Source: Marinobacter sp. ATCH36 (GTDB lineage: Bacteria > Pseudomonadota > Gammaproteobacteria > Pseudomonadales > Oleiphilaceae). From it: DNA of 64,000 nt. The stretch is from NCBI RefSeq assembly GCF_023555055.1, contig NZ_JAMJPL010000006.1, positions 124,001-188,000 of the forward strand, given 5' to 3'. Every line of letters begins with the position of its first letter. The first letter of the stretch is position 1. A program made the translations under genes and the position numbers. The notes beneath the pieces were generated by a model. It was given only the letters and a program-made list of their open reading frames with translations. It had not been told where the DNA came from and searched no databases. Positions 27,976 through 37,091 of the stretch are shown here, in pieces.

Positions 27976-30828
27976 GTGACAGCCCATACCGCTCCTATCG
28001 CCCTGGACTTTGACGAGGGTATCGATCGAAAAACGCTGCGCCGGCTGCGGGACCGGTTCATGGCTGTTAATCAGCATCGCTGGGAGCGCGCCCGATCAGC
28101 CCTGACCTACCGGCAACAGGCGGTCCTTGAAGTGCTGCCTCTGGTGTTTCACCTGAACCATCCGGCGCTTCCCGGTTACCTCGACAATGACTGCCCCTAC
28201 GGAGTGAGTCATTACCAGCCGACAGAGCCCACGTTGAATGCTGCCAGGCGGCTGGCGCGGACTTTCTCGCTCAAGGACGAAGGCCGACGAAAGCCGGACC
28301 TGGAAGCCCTGTTCCTGATGGGAAGCCCAGGGACCCTGGGCCACTCGGTAGCAAGTGATCTGGATATCTGGTTGTGTCATCGCCATGATCTGCCGGAGCG
28401 TGGGGTGCGGTGCCTCGAACGGAAGGCGGAAAGTCTTGCGAGCTGGGCGTCAACCCTGGGTGTAGAGCTCCATGTGTTCGTGTTCTCTGCAGCAGACTTG
28501 CGGGCAGGTCGCCAGCGCGCCGAAGTCACTGGCGAAAACTGTGGTAGCGCACAACACTATCTTCTTCTGGATGAGTTCTATCGCACCAGCATCCACCTCG
28601 GTGGCTGCTATCCGCTGTGGTGGTTGATTCCAGTAAACGACGAAGGCCGCTACGACGAATGTGCCCGGCAGTTGATCGAGTGTCGTTTTATCCGTGGTGA
28701 TGAGTACATTGATTTCGGGCCAGCCGTGTCGATACCGAAAGAGGAGTTCCTTGGCGCCGGCGTATGGCAGCTGTACAAGGGCATTGATGCGCCCTGGAAA
28801 TCGATTCTCAAACTACTGCTGATTGAGTGTTATGCGCGGGGAGAAAGTCAGCCGCTGTTGTCCCGGGTATTCAAGGCAGCGATCTATGCCGGGGAAACCA
28901 ATCCCGATCGGCTTGATCCCTACGTATTGCTCTATCAACGTCTGGAACAGTGGCTGCTGAAAGAAGAGGCACCTGAGCGTCTGGCGCTGGTGCGACAGAG
29001 CCTCTACCTGAAAGCCGGGCTACCGCTGACCCGGTCTGCCCAATTGGTCTCGAGTTGGCGAACCCGCCTGTTGCAGGCGCTGGTTGATGACTGGGGCTGG
29101 TCGAATGCAGAAGTCGGGAATCTGGACAACCGGGTTCGCTGGCGTGCTGAGGATGTTGTCGCTTTGCGCAGAGCCGTGGTCGCGGAGCTTACCCACAGCT
29201 ACCGCCTGTTATCGCGCCTGGCGCGGGACCATGGCACTCGCGCGGCCATCAGCAGTAATGATATGAATTTGCTGGGGCGAAAGCTCTATGCGGCTTTCCA
29301 GCGCAAGGCCGGCAAGATAGAGCAGATCAATCCCGGACTGGCGCCCTCCCTGGCGGAAGAGAACCTGGCCTTCCATCACCATTCGGAACAGGGCGGGTCG
29401 GCAGGTTATGACGGATGGCTGTTGTATCGGGATCTTGAAGATCCTTCGGATGCGTTCTGGCAACCGGTGATTCGCCGATCCGGAAACCTGACCGAGCTGA
29501 TGGTCTGGTGTTACTGCAATGGCCTGTTGGGCCGATCTACCCGTCTGAACGTGCGTGCCGGTACCAGCACGGCGTCAGTAGCGGAGTTGCGTGAAATGCT
29601 GGATGCCCTCAGCTCGTTTCTGCCGTTTCCAGTGGAACCGGCGAGCCGGGAAACTCTGTCCCGGAGTGTCCATTCATTGCGGAACCTGCTGTTCGTCAAT
29701 GTGGGGCTGGACCCGCAGGCCTATCTGACCGAGCGGGGGCTGCACAAACTCAGTGCCCGGCACGACTCCCTGGGCTTCAGCGGTGGCCGGGAAAATCTGG
29801 TAAACAGCATTGACCAGGTGACCCTGAACAGCTGGCATGAAGTCAGTCTGCAGCATTATGCCGCTGGCGACACCCTGATCCAGTGTCTGAAAAATGTGCT
29901 GGCGTCGGTGGCAGGGGCGCCGGACCGGCTGCCGGAAATCATGGTCCACAGCCATAACAAAGGCCACGGTGCGACCATAGCCCGTCGGGTAAAAGAGCTT
30001 TTCACCGATGTCATGCGTCACTTCTTTGCCGGTGGTATGGGGCCTCATCCGCTGCGTTATGTGATCGAGATGGACCGCCGGTTTTTCGTGTTGCGGTTCA
30101 ATGGAACCGAGCCGGGGTTTGTGGCCCTGGAGAGCAGGGAAGCACTGATGGGCTACCTGGCCAAACCTCAGGAGAACTATGTTCCGGTGGTTTTTGATCC
30201 TCACGCTCTGTTGGATGACCTGCCGTTGCGGACGGTCTGCCATGCCAGTGAGCCAGGCAATATCCAGGTGTTTTACCGGCTCAGTGGTGAAAAGGCCCGT
30301 GTCTGGGTGGTGGATGAACTGGGGTCTGTGTTTTCCTGGGAACAGGCCTATGTCAATCGCCGCTACCTTTTGGTGCCGCTGCTGCGATTCCTGGAGAACC
30401 TGACTGAGCGGCGACAGTTGAGGCAACTCGATACCGTGGCGGATATCAGCGGAACACAATGCTATGAAGTGGTGCTTCCTGATGGCCAGTGGCGTGCCGA
30501 GCGGCGCCCTGATGCAGATAGCAGTGTGCCTCTTCCGGGGCTGGAGGTGCAGGCCATCGGTATCCAGGAGGGCGATTCACGGGTCCGTTTTGATATCTTC
30601 TGTGGTGACCAGGAATTCACGGTACAGGAATACGGCAATCAGCTGATTCCGGCGGTTGCTCATTATATTCGTTCCCTTCGTCATAGCCAGGAACGGTACC
30701 CCGCGTATCTGACCGACATTCATTTGCCCCACGATCTCGATCCCCAGGTCTATCAGCAGGATATTCAGACGATCCAGTACCTGTATTACCGTTCAGAACT
30801 GGAAAATGCCTTGAACCAGCACCTGTAA
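27976..30828 (+). CDS. cyaA: class I adenylate cyclase
   Basis: Makes cAMP from ATP for Crp-type regulation. The 950 residues contain the class I catalytic core in the N-terminal half (FLMGSPGTLGHSVASDLDIW with the GSxxS..SDLDxW nucleotidyltransferase motif, HLGGCYPLWWLIPV, GAGVWQLYKGIDAPWKSILK) and a long C-terminal regulatory part. It is about 100 residues longer than E. coli CyaA, as is common in Pseudomonas relatives. Start is GTG with GGAG seven bases upstream. The neighbours (argH upstream, lptM-lysA downstream) match the Pseudomonas order. Confidence 0.95.
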   Translation: MTAHTAPIALDFDEGIDRKTLRRLRDRFMAVNQHRWERARSALTYRQQAVLEVLPLVFHLNHPALPGYLDNDCPYGVSHYQPTEPTLNAARRLARTFSLKDEGRRKPDLEALFLMGSPGTLGHSVASDLDIWLCHRHDLPERGVRCLERKAESLASWASTLGVELHVFVFSAADLRAGRQRAEVTGENCGSAQHYLLLDEFYRTSIHLGGCYPLWWLIPVNDEGRYDECARQLIECRFIRGDEYIDFGPAVSIPKEEFLGAGVWQLYKGIDAPWKSILKLLLIECYARGESQPLLSRVFKAAIYAGETNPDRLDPYVLLYQRLEQWLLKEEAPERLALVRQSLYLKAGLPLTRSAQLVSSWRTRLLQALVDDWGWSNAEVGNLDNRVRWRAEDVVALRRAVVAELTHSYRLLSRLARDHGTRAAISSNDMNLLGRKLYAAFQRKAGKIEQINPGLAPSLAEENLAFHHHSEQGGSAGYDGWLLYRDLEDPSDAFWQPVIRRSGNLTELMVWCYCNGLLGRSTRLNVRAGTSTASVAELREMLDALSSFLPFPVEPASRETLSRSVHSLRNLLFVNVGLDPQAYLTERGLHKLSARHDSLGFSGGRENLVNSIDQVTLNSWHEVSLQHYAAGDTLIQCLKNVLASVAGAPDRLPEIMVHSHNKGHGATIARRVKELFTDVMRHFFAGGMGPHPLRYVIEMDRRFFVLRFNGTEPGFVALESREALMGYLAKPQENYVPVVFDPHALLDDLPLRTVCHASEPGNIQVFYRLSGEKARVWVVDELGSVFSWEQAYVNRRYLLVPLLRFLENLTERRQLRQLDTVADISGTQCYEVVLPDGQWRAERRPDADSSVPLPGLEVQAIGIQEGDSRVRFDIFCGDQEFTVQEYGNQLIPAVAHYIRSLRHSQERYPAYLTDIHLPHDLDPQVYQQDIQTIQYLYYRSELENALNQHL

Positions 30829-30915
30829 TGCCCCTGAACAGTCCCTGTGACATCTCGCCGGGCATGGTCCCACTCAGGTATACTTCGGTCATTCAGGAAA
30901 CAGGGGCAGTTACCG

Positions 30916-31083
30916 ATGAAACCAGGACAGGCAATCATGTTTCTGCTGGTGATGGCCGGGTTTATTGCTGGCTGCGGTCAGAAAGGGCCGTTGTACCGGG
31001 AAGCACCCTCCGACAGCGATACCGCAACTGAACAGGCCAGCGACAGCGAACAGGGCCGGGACAATGACAACGGCGACAGCTAG
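30916..31083 (+). CDS. lptM: LptM-type small lipoprotein (YifL/LppL)
   Basis: A 55-residue lipoprotein: signal peptide MKPGQAIMFLLVMAGFIAGC with the lipidated Cys at about 20, then the hallmark GQKGPLY and an acidic Asp/Ser-rich tail. This is the YifL family, recently linked to maturation of the LptD-LptE lipopolysaccharide translocon and renamed LptM. It lies immediately before lysA-dapF, its usual position in Pseudomonas (lppL) and E. coli. Longer in-frame starts (30847) would put 23 residues before the signal peptide. Confidence 0.9.
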   Translation: MKPGQAIMFLLVMAGFIAGCGQKGPLYREAPSDSDTATEQASDSEQGRDNDNGDS

Positions 31084-31110
31084 TGTCCCGCCAACAGACT
31101 CAGGATTTAC

Positions 31111-32361
31111 ATGGATCACTTTAACTACCGTAATGGCGAGTTGTACGCCGAAGATGTACCGGTCGCGACGATCGCCGAGCGTTTTGGCACTCCGGCCTAT
31201 GTTTATTCACGCGCCACACTGGAGCGGCATTATCACGCCTATGATGACGCCCTGGCCGGTCGGCCGCATCTGGTCTGCTATGCCGTAAAGGCCAACAGTA
31301 ATCTTGCGGTACTGAACATTCTGGCAAAACTGGGTGCGGGCTTTGACATTGTTTCCGCCGGGGAGCTTGAGCGGGTAATCCGCGCCGGTGGTGATCCCGG
31401 AAAAACCGTATTTTCCGGTGTCGGCAAGCAGCGCTGGGAAATGCGCCGGGCGCTTGAAGCCGGTGTTCGCTGTTTCAATGTGGAATCCGACACTGAACTG
31501 GACAGGCTCAACGAAGTGGCGGGGGAGCTGGGTGTTATGGCTCCGGTGTCCCTGAGGGTGAACCCGGACGTAGATGCAGGCACTCACCCCTACATTTCTA
31601 CCGGCCTGAAGGAAAACAAGTTCGGTATCGACATTGCTGAAGCGCCCGCAGTCTATGAGCGCGCGGCCATCATGCCCAACCTGGACATACAGGGCGTCGA
31701 TTGCCATATCGGGTCGCAACTGACCTCGGTCACGCCGTTCCTGGACGCCCTTGACCGGGTGCTGGCGCTGATTGATACCCTGGCGGAGAAGAACATTGTT
31801 ATTCGCCATCTGGACATGGGTGGCGGCCTCGGCGTTACCTATGACAGGGAGCAGCCACCACAGCCGTCGGACTATGTCACGGCGCTGTCGGAACGCCTCG
31901 GTGACCGGCAACTGGAACTGATCATGGAGCCGGGTCGCTCCATTGCGGCCAATGCCGGGATCCTGCTAACGCGGGTAGAGTTCCTCAAGTGCACCGAACA
32001 TCGCAATTTCGCCATTATCGATGCGGCGATGAATGATTTGATCAGGCCAGCCCTTTACAGCGCCTGGCAGTCCATCATTCCGGTAACACCCCGCAGTGAC
32101 GGCGAGGAGAAAGCCTGGGATCTGGTCGGACCGGTTTGCGAAACTGGCGACTTTCTTGGCAAGGATCGCAAACTGCGACTTCAGGCAGGGGATCTGCTGG
32201 CGGTCCGGTCCTCTGGCGCCTATGGTTTTGTCATGAGTTCCAACTACAACACCCGTAATCGCCCGCCGGAACTGATGGTGGATGGCGATCAGGTGCACGT
32301 GGTGCGCCGCCGGGAAACTCTCGAAGAGCAGCTTGGCCCCGAAAGCTGTTTGCCGGAATGA
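31111..32361 (+). CDS. lysA: diaminopimelate decarboxylase
   Basis: PLP-dependent conversion of meso-diaminopimelate to lysine. The 416 residues show the PLP-lysine site [24 protein letters not shown], the glycine-rich phosphate loop [19 protein letters not shown] and the active-site Cys in [14 protein letters not shown]. dapF starts at or just after its stop, so the two lysine/cell wall genes are translationally linked. Confidence 0.97.
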   Translation: MDHFNYRNGELYAEDVPVATIAERFGTPAYVYSRATLERHYHAYDDALAGRPHLVCYAVKANSNLAVLNILAKLGAGFDIVSAGELERVIRAGGDPGKTVFSGVGKQRWEMRRALEAGVRCFNVESDTELDRLNEVAGELGVMAPVSLRVNPDVDAGTHPYISTGLKENKFGIDIAEAPAVYERAAIMPNLDIQGVDCHIGSQLTSVTPFLDALDRVLALIDTLAEKNIVIRHLDMGGGLGVTYDREQPPQPSDYVTALSERLGDRQLELIMEPGRSIAANAGILLTRVEFLKCTEHRNFAIIDAAMNDLIRPALYSAWQSIIPVTPRSDGEEKAWDLVGPVCETGDFLGKDRKLRLQAGDLLAVRSSGAYGFVMSSNYNTRNRPPELMVDGDQVHVVRRRETLEEQLGPESCLPE

Positions 32362-32375
32362 GAGAGGATGATGCT

Positions 32376-33344
32376 ATGAATCAGCCTCGACGCGGGCAGG
32401 GTCCCGTGCTCAATTTTACCAAGATGCATGGTCTGGGAAATGATTTCATGGTGGTGGACGCCATCAGTCAGCCCTTCCGCCTGCGCCCGGAGACGATTCG
32501 TGAGCTTGCTGACCGGCACTTTGGCATCGGTTTCGACCAGCTGTTGGTGGTCGAGCCCCCGGGCCTGCCGGATGTGGACTTTCGCTACCGGATCTTCAAC
32601 AGCGACGGTTCAGAAGTGGAGCAGTGTGGTAATGGCGCCCGTTGTTTTGCACGCTTTGTCCGTGACCAGCACCTGACCAACAAAAAGGTGATCCGCGTGC
32701 AGACCGCGAAGGGTGTGATTGAGCTCAGGGTCGGCCGTGGCGGTATGGTGACAGTAGACATGGGTGTGCCAGAGCTGAACCCCCCTGCCATTCCTTTCGC
32801 CGCCGATCGCCGCAAGGATGTCTATACGGTGGAAGTGGGCGCAGATACTGTCGAACTCAGTGCGGTATCCCTGGGTAACCCCCATGGGGTGCTGTTGGTG
32901 GATAATGTAGACTCCGCACCAGTAGGGGAACTTGGCCCCAGGCTGGAAAATCATCCGCGGTTTCCTGCGCGGGCCAATATTGGATTCCTGCAGATCGTTG
33001 ATCGCACCCACGCGCGGCTTCGGGTTTTCGAGCGTGGTTCCGGTGAAACCATGGCATGTGGCAGCGGCGCGTGTGCAGCCGTTGTTGTCGGTTGCATGCG
33101 TGGTTTGCTCGACAGCCGGGTGGATGTGGAATTGAAGGGCGGCCACCTGGTCATTGAATGGCAGGGCGAAGGGTCCCCTGTTATGATGGAAGGCCCTACA
33201 TCCAGCGTGTTTGAAGGCCAGCTTCGCCTGCCGGGAGACCACCAGCCACCCCGGCGTCGCAAAAACGGGCGGCATGGCGATACAAGGCCGGGGCACCAGC
33301 GCCAACAGAATCGCCAGCGCCAGCCAGTAACATCAAAGCCCTGA
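32376..33344 (+). CDS. dapF: diaminopimelate epimerase, with C-terminal extension
   Basis: Interconverts LL- and meso-diaminopimelate. Both catalytic cysteines are present ([23 protein letters not shown]) and the N-terminal [16 protein letters not shown] is typical. I prefer the ATG at 32376 with AGAGGA upstream; an alternative at 32358 overlaps the lysA stop as ATGA. The protein ends with about 35 extra basic, Arg/Gln/Pro-rich residues after the usual last strand ([10 protein letters not shown]), making it ~322 residues versus ~275 in the family. Confidence 0.95.
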   Translation: MNQPRRGQGPVLNFTKMHGLGNDFMVVDAISQPFRLRPETIRELADRHFGIGFDQLLVVEPPGLPDVDFRYRIFNSDGSEVEQCGNGARCFARFVRDQHLTNKKVIRVQTAKGVIELRVGRGGMVTVDMGVPELNPPAIPFAADRRKDVYTVEVGADTVELSAVSLGNPHGVLLVDNVDSAPVGELGPRLENHPRFPARANIGFLQIVDRTHARLRVFERGSGETMACGSGACAAVVVGCMRGLLDSRVDVELKGGHLVIEWQGEGSPVMMEGPTSSVFEGQLRLPGDHQPPRRRKNGRHGDTRPGHQRQQNRQRQPVTSKP

Positions 33345-33360
33345 CTACCAGGAGAGCAGC

Positions 33361-34107
33361 ATGACAGACCAAGCGGCCCACAAGAAGGCCGGAGAGCTCA
33401 CGCCGGAAGCCGTTGCAGACTATCTGCGAGATAATCCCGACTTCTTTGTCGGGCAGGACGAGCTCCTGCGCAGCCTGACATTGCCCCATGACAGCGGCCG
33501 CGCAATATCGCTGGTGGAACGCCAAGTACATCTGTTCCGGGAGCAACGGGACACACTCCGCCGCGAGCTGGTCGAGCTGGTATCCATTGCCCGTCATAAC
33601 GACCGCCTGTTCGAGAAAAGCAAGCGGCTGCTGATGCAGGTGATTGAAGCCCGTAATCTGAATGACATGGCGGCTGCCATCGACGATAGCATTCGGGGTG
33701 ATTTTGGCCTGGATGCAGCGTCAGTCATTCTGTTCACTGATTCGGAGTTGCCAACGGCGGCGCAGGGTGCATTGCATGTGGTCACGCCGGAAGTGGCCAA
33801 GGCACGCCTCGGCGGCCTGCTGGAAGGTGATCGCGCGGTGTGCGGCCAGTTCCGCGAGAGCGAGCGTAGCTTCCTGTTTCCTGACCGGGAGGAGCCCATA
33901 GCATCGGTGGCACTGGTGCCATTACGACATAACGAACTGGTTGGTGTTTTCGCGGTTGGGAGCTGTGAAATCGGATATTTCGACCAGAGTATGGGCTCAC
34001 TGTTTCTGACCTATATCAGCGATACCCTCAGCCGGCTGCTGCCACCCATTCTTCAGCGACACACTGCTGCAGTGCCGGTGACTGATGTGGTGGCGGAGTC
34101 TCGCTGA
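33361..34107 (+). CDS. DUF484 family protein
   Basis: A 248-residue cytoplasmic protein: an N-terminal region with VADYLRDNPDFFVGQDELL, a coiled coil (about 45-85) and a GAF-like domain. This is DUF484, almost always found between dapF and xerC in Pseudomonas and enterobacteria, function unknown. CAGGAG lies just upstream of the ATG. The conserved position suggests a link to XerC or to cell wall growth, but nothing in the sequence proves it. Confidence 0.9.
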   Translation: MTDQAAHKKAGELTPEAVADYLRDNPDFFVGQDELLRSLTLPHDSGRAISLVERQVHLFREQRDTLRRELVELVSIARHNDRLFEKSKRLLMQVIEARNLNDMAAAIDDSIRGDFGLDAASVILFTDSELPTAAQGALHVVTPEVAKARLGGLLEGDRAVCGQFRESERSFLFPDREEPIASVALVPLRHNELVGVFAVGSCEIGYFDQSMGSLFLTYISDTLSRLLPPILQRHTAAVPVTDVVAESR

Positions 34108-34109
34108 GT

Positions 34110-35057
34110 ATGAATCCGGCCGCTGGTGAGGCGGGCACAGCGGCCGGGCTCTCAGTGCCGCTGGATGGATTTTTGCGTTATCTGGCATCGGAGATACGGC
34201 ACTCACCGCGCACCTGCAGCAGCTACCGAGACGATCTCAAACGTTTTCTTGCCTGGGTTGAACAACAGCCATCCCCCGCCTGGCGGGATGTGACCAGCCA
34301 TGACCTGCGGCGCTATGTCGCCCAATTGAGCCGCGAAGGGCTGGGTGGCCGCAGTATAGCCCGGCACTTGTCCGCAATACGTCGTTTTTACGAATTCCTG
34401 CTACGTGAGCACCTGGCCACTGATAATCCGGCTCTGGATATCCGGGCCCCGAAGGCTGGGCGCCGCCTGCCCAAAGTGGCGGACGTTGATCAGCTTAACC
34501 ACCTGCTTGACGCGGCGCCCGACGATCCCCTGGAAATCCGTGACTTGAGCATGTTCGAGTTGATGTATTCGTCGGGGCTGCGGTTGTCGGAGCTCGCCGG
34601 GCTGAACCTTCATTCCGTGGATCATCGTGGTGGTGAGGTCCGGGTGCTGGGCAAGGGCAGCAAGGAGCGCATTCTCCCGGTAGGGCGCAAGGCGCTGGAA
34701 GCGCTTGCCCGTTGGCTTGAGGTGCGACAGGAAATAGCGTCTGAAGGGCAGGTCGCCCTGTATCTAAGCCGCCGGGGAGACCGGTTAAGCACCCGTAGTA
34801 TCCAGTCCCGGCTCAGCCGGTGGGGTCTGGCCAAAGGGGCGGACCAACGGTTGCACCCGCATCTGTTGCGGCATTCTTTCGCCAGCCACATGCTGGAGTC
34901 CAGCGGCGATTTGCGGGCGGTGCAGGAACTGCTGGGGCATGCCGACATTGCGACCACACAGGTCTATACTCATCTCGATTTCCAGCATCTGGCAAAAGTA
35001 TACGATCAGAGCCATCCACGCGCCCGCCGTGGGCAAAAGAAAGACCTGGAGAACTAA
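34110..35057 (+). CDS. xerC: tyrosine recombinase XerC
   Basis: Site-specific recombinase that with XerD resolves chromosome dimers at dif. The 315 residues have the SAM-like N-terminal core-binding domain (FLRYLASEIRHSPRTCSSYR) and the catalytic domain with Arg in SSGLRLSELAGL, Lys in GKGSKERILPVG, HLLRHSFASHML, LLGHADIATTQVY and nucleophile Tyr in QVYTHL. It is a housekeeping gene, not a mobile-element integrase: it sits in the conserved DUF484-xerC pair and no att-like repeats flank it. Confidence 0.94.
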   Translation: MNPAAGEAGTAAGLSVPLDGFLRYLASEIRHSPRTCSSYRDDLKRFLAWVEQQPSPAWRDVTSHDLRRYVAQLSREGLGGRSIARHLSAIRRFYEFLLREHLATDNPALDIRAPKAGRRLPKVADVDQLNHLLDAAPDDPLEIRDLSMFELMYSSGLRLSELAGLNLHSVDHRGGEVRVLGKGSKERILPVGRKALEALARWLEVRQEIASEGQVALYLSRRGDRLSTRSIQSRLSRWGLAKGADQRLHPHLLRHSFASHMLESSGDLRAVQELLGHADIATTQVYTHLDFQHLAKVYDQSHPRARRGQKKDLEN

Positions 35058-36749
35058 ATGTCATCGGATTCTCCCTGGAAGGAAAAGTACCTGAAAGCAC
35101 TCGAGGACTCGGAAGCGCGCGAGTCCAGTTGGGACCGTGAGAGGAATCAGCTTCAGCGCATGCTGGTTCGCACCAGCCTGGCGTCCGAGGGGCAGAATCC
35201 GGACCTGGACCGTTTACTTTCCGGATTGCGTGCGGAATTACGTAAAGAATCCCCGGAGTCCGGGAGCTGGCTCAATCTGCAGGACCGGATCGACCGCCAG
35301 GTGTCCGCACTTGACGAACAGAAGGCGGAATCTGCCAGCCGAATGAAGACAACTCTTGAACAGCTGGTATCCGGACTGCGTTCCCACTCATTGTTTGCCG
35401 CCAGTAAGGATCGCCTGCGGGATCTGGAAAAACGACTTTCTAAACCGGAAACGCTGCAATTTTACTTTACCGAGTGGTTGTCGGATCTTGCGGGAGTTCT
35501 GGAGCTCGGGCTTGCACAGAACGGAGAGCAGGTTGCCAGACCAGGCGTGTTTGACAGGCTGTTCGGTTCCCGCGTAGCCCCGCCTGCGAGAACGGAAGAG
35601 GGCAGTAATGGCGAGGTTTCCAAACCGGGCCGGGATGTATCGGAACTGGACCAGGATGATGCTGAAGGCGCCAGTCAGCGCCTGAGAATTGCCCGTCGGG
35701 TTGGCGAGTTGCTGGGCTATATGCTGGGCCAGGTATCTCTGGAGCCAGCCTCCGAGGCCAGAGCCAGGCGGCTTCAGGAGTTACTGCTGAACAGTGATAA
35801 CTGGGATGAGTTGCGCGAGGGTCTGAACGGAGTGGCGGAACTGGTTGTTGCCGCCGTTACCCGAAGCCAAAGGGAGTTTGAAGCATTTCTCCGGCGCCTG
35901 GATGGGCGGCTGGAGTCACTGCGTCAGTGTTTTGCCGATCAGGCCACCGCCCAGACCGGTCGCCTGGACGCGTCCGAGGCGCTGGACCGTGAGATCCGGG
36001 ATGAACTGCAGACGTTCGGCGAGCAGGTGAAGTCCAGTGCCGATTTCGACCAGTTGAAAGCGTCAGTGGGGCAGCATCTGGAATCGATCAGTGGCGCTGT
36101 GGAGCGTTTTCGCACCCAGGAGTCCGAGCGTGAAAGCAACCTGTCGCAACAGTTGGAGTTGATGCACGAAAAACTGGCGGCAGTTGAAGCGAATTCGGAG
36201 CAAATGCGCGAGGAGCTTGCGGAAGAGCGGCGGAAGGCACTGAGAGATATCCTGACCCAACTGCCCAATCGGGAAGCTTGGCAGGAGCGTCTTGCTTTCG
36301 AATATCAACGCTGGCAACGCTACGGCCACCCGCTGACAATCGGCGTGCTCGATATTGATTATTTTAAACGGGTGAACGACTCCTACGGCCACAAGGCCGG
36401 TGACCGGGTGTTGCAATTGGTGGCCAAGGCTTTGAGCGACCGGCTGAGAACGACAGATTTCATCGCCCGCTTCGGGGGCGAGGAATTTGTGGTGCTGATG
36501 CCGGAGACACCAGTGGATATCGCCAGATCGGTGCTTGACGGTATGCGGACGCACATTGCCGCATTGCCGTTCCATTTTCGTGGGGATCCAGTGTCGGTCA
36601 CCTTTTCGGCCGGGCTTGCCGAGTTCGTGGAGGGAGACGACGAAGATGACGCTTTCGATCGCGCCGACAAGGCACTGTATCTGGCCAAGGACTCAGGGCG
36701 CGACCGAGTGATGATCAGTGCCGCATCAACGCGTCCAGCTCATCGATAA
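35058..36749 (+). CDS. diguanylate cyclase (GGDEF) with inhibitory site
   Basis: A 563-residue soluble protein. The first ~390 residues are charged, helical and partly coiled coil, with no recognised sensor domain; the N-terminal pattern WKEKYLKALEDSE and LLSGLRAELRK recalls a family of polar-localised cyclases such as Pseudomonas DgcP, a tentative match. The C-terminal GGDEF domain (~398-560) has an intact active site (FGGEEFVVLMPE, ~472) and an RTTD inhibitory site five residues before it, so it probably makes c-di-GMP under product inhibition. The ATG follows the xerC stop directly. Confidence 0.9.
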   Translation: MSSDSPWKEKYLKALEDSEARESSWDRERNQLQRMLVRTSLASEGQNPDLDRLLSGLRAELRKESPESGSWLNLQDRIDRQVSALDEQKAESASRMKTTLEQLVSGLRSHSLFAASKDRLRDLEKRLSKPETLQFYFTEWLSDLAGVLELGLAQNGEQVARPGVFDRLFGSRVAPPARTEEGSNGEVSKPGRDVSELDQDDAEGASQRLRIARRVGELLGYMLGQVSLEPASEARARRLQELLLNSDNWDELREGLNGVAELVVAAVTRSQREFEAFLRRLDGRLESLRQCFADQATAQTGRLDASEALDREIRDELQTFGEQVKSSADFDQLKASVGQHLESISGAVERFRTQESERESNLSQQLELMHEKLAAVEANSEQMREELAEERRKALRDILTQLPNREAWQERLAFEYQRWQRYGHPLTIGVLDIDYFKRVNDSYGHKAGDRVLQLVAKALSDRLRTTDFIARFGGEEFVVLMPETPVDIARSVLDGMRTHIAALPFHFRGDPVSVTFSAGLAEFVEGDDEDDAFDRADKALYLAKDSGRDRVMISAASTRPAHR

Positions 36750-36948
36750 TTTCCGCCCAGTCGGAGTCTTCTTCCAGGCCTTCTTCCAGAAAATGGGACT
36801 GGCTTTCCGACCAGAAGGGTGCATCCTGCAGGGCAATCTCGGAAGGAAGGGGTGAGTGTTTCGCAATGAAATTCTCGATGCTCTGTTTGTCAGAGGGCAT
36901 GCCAAGCTGTTCAAACAGGGCGCTGAAGGTGTGGTTGCTGGTGTCCAT
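36715..36948 (-). CDS. DUF2789 family protein
   Basis: A 77-residue acidic protein matching DUF2789: it starts MDTSNHTFSALFEQLGMP, continues with FIAKHSPLP and DAPFWSESQSHFLEEGLEED and ends DWAEIIDELDALMRH. The frame is open upstream to 37074, but the family start is the ATG at 36948. Its last 35 bases overlap the convergent diguanylate cyclase gene on the other strand. Function unknown; frequent in Marinobacter and Pseudomonas relatives. Confidence 0.88.
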   Translation of the reverse strand: MDTSNHTFSALFEQLGMPSDKQSIENFIAKHSPLPSEIALQDAPFWSESQSHFLEEGLEEDSDWAEIIDELDALMRH

Positions 36949-37091
36949 CGTAAGGGTTCTCCCCGGGTTGATCCCCGTTTGGTCTGTGACTGCGGGCTCG
37001 ACTACGATAATGCGGGTAACCTGCTGAATGCAATCAGAAGAATTTACGGGTATGGTTCCCTGAACTGTAGCCAAACCGGTGAGGATATCCA

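Noticed and set aside
34110..35057. Tyrosine recombinase as evidence of an integrated element
   Set aside because: Its position after dapF-DUF484 and family pattern identify the housekeeping XerC; no flanking att-like repeats, foreign genes or tRNA are present.
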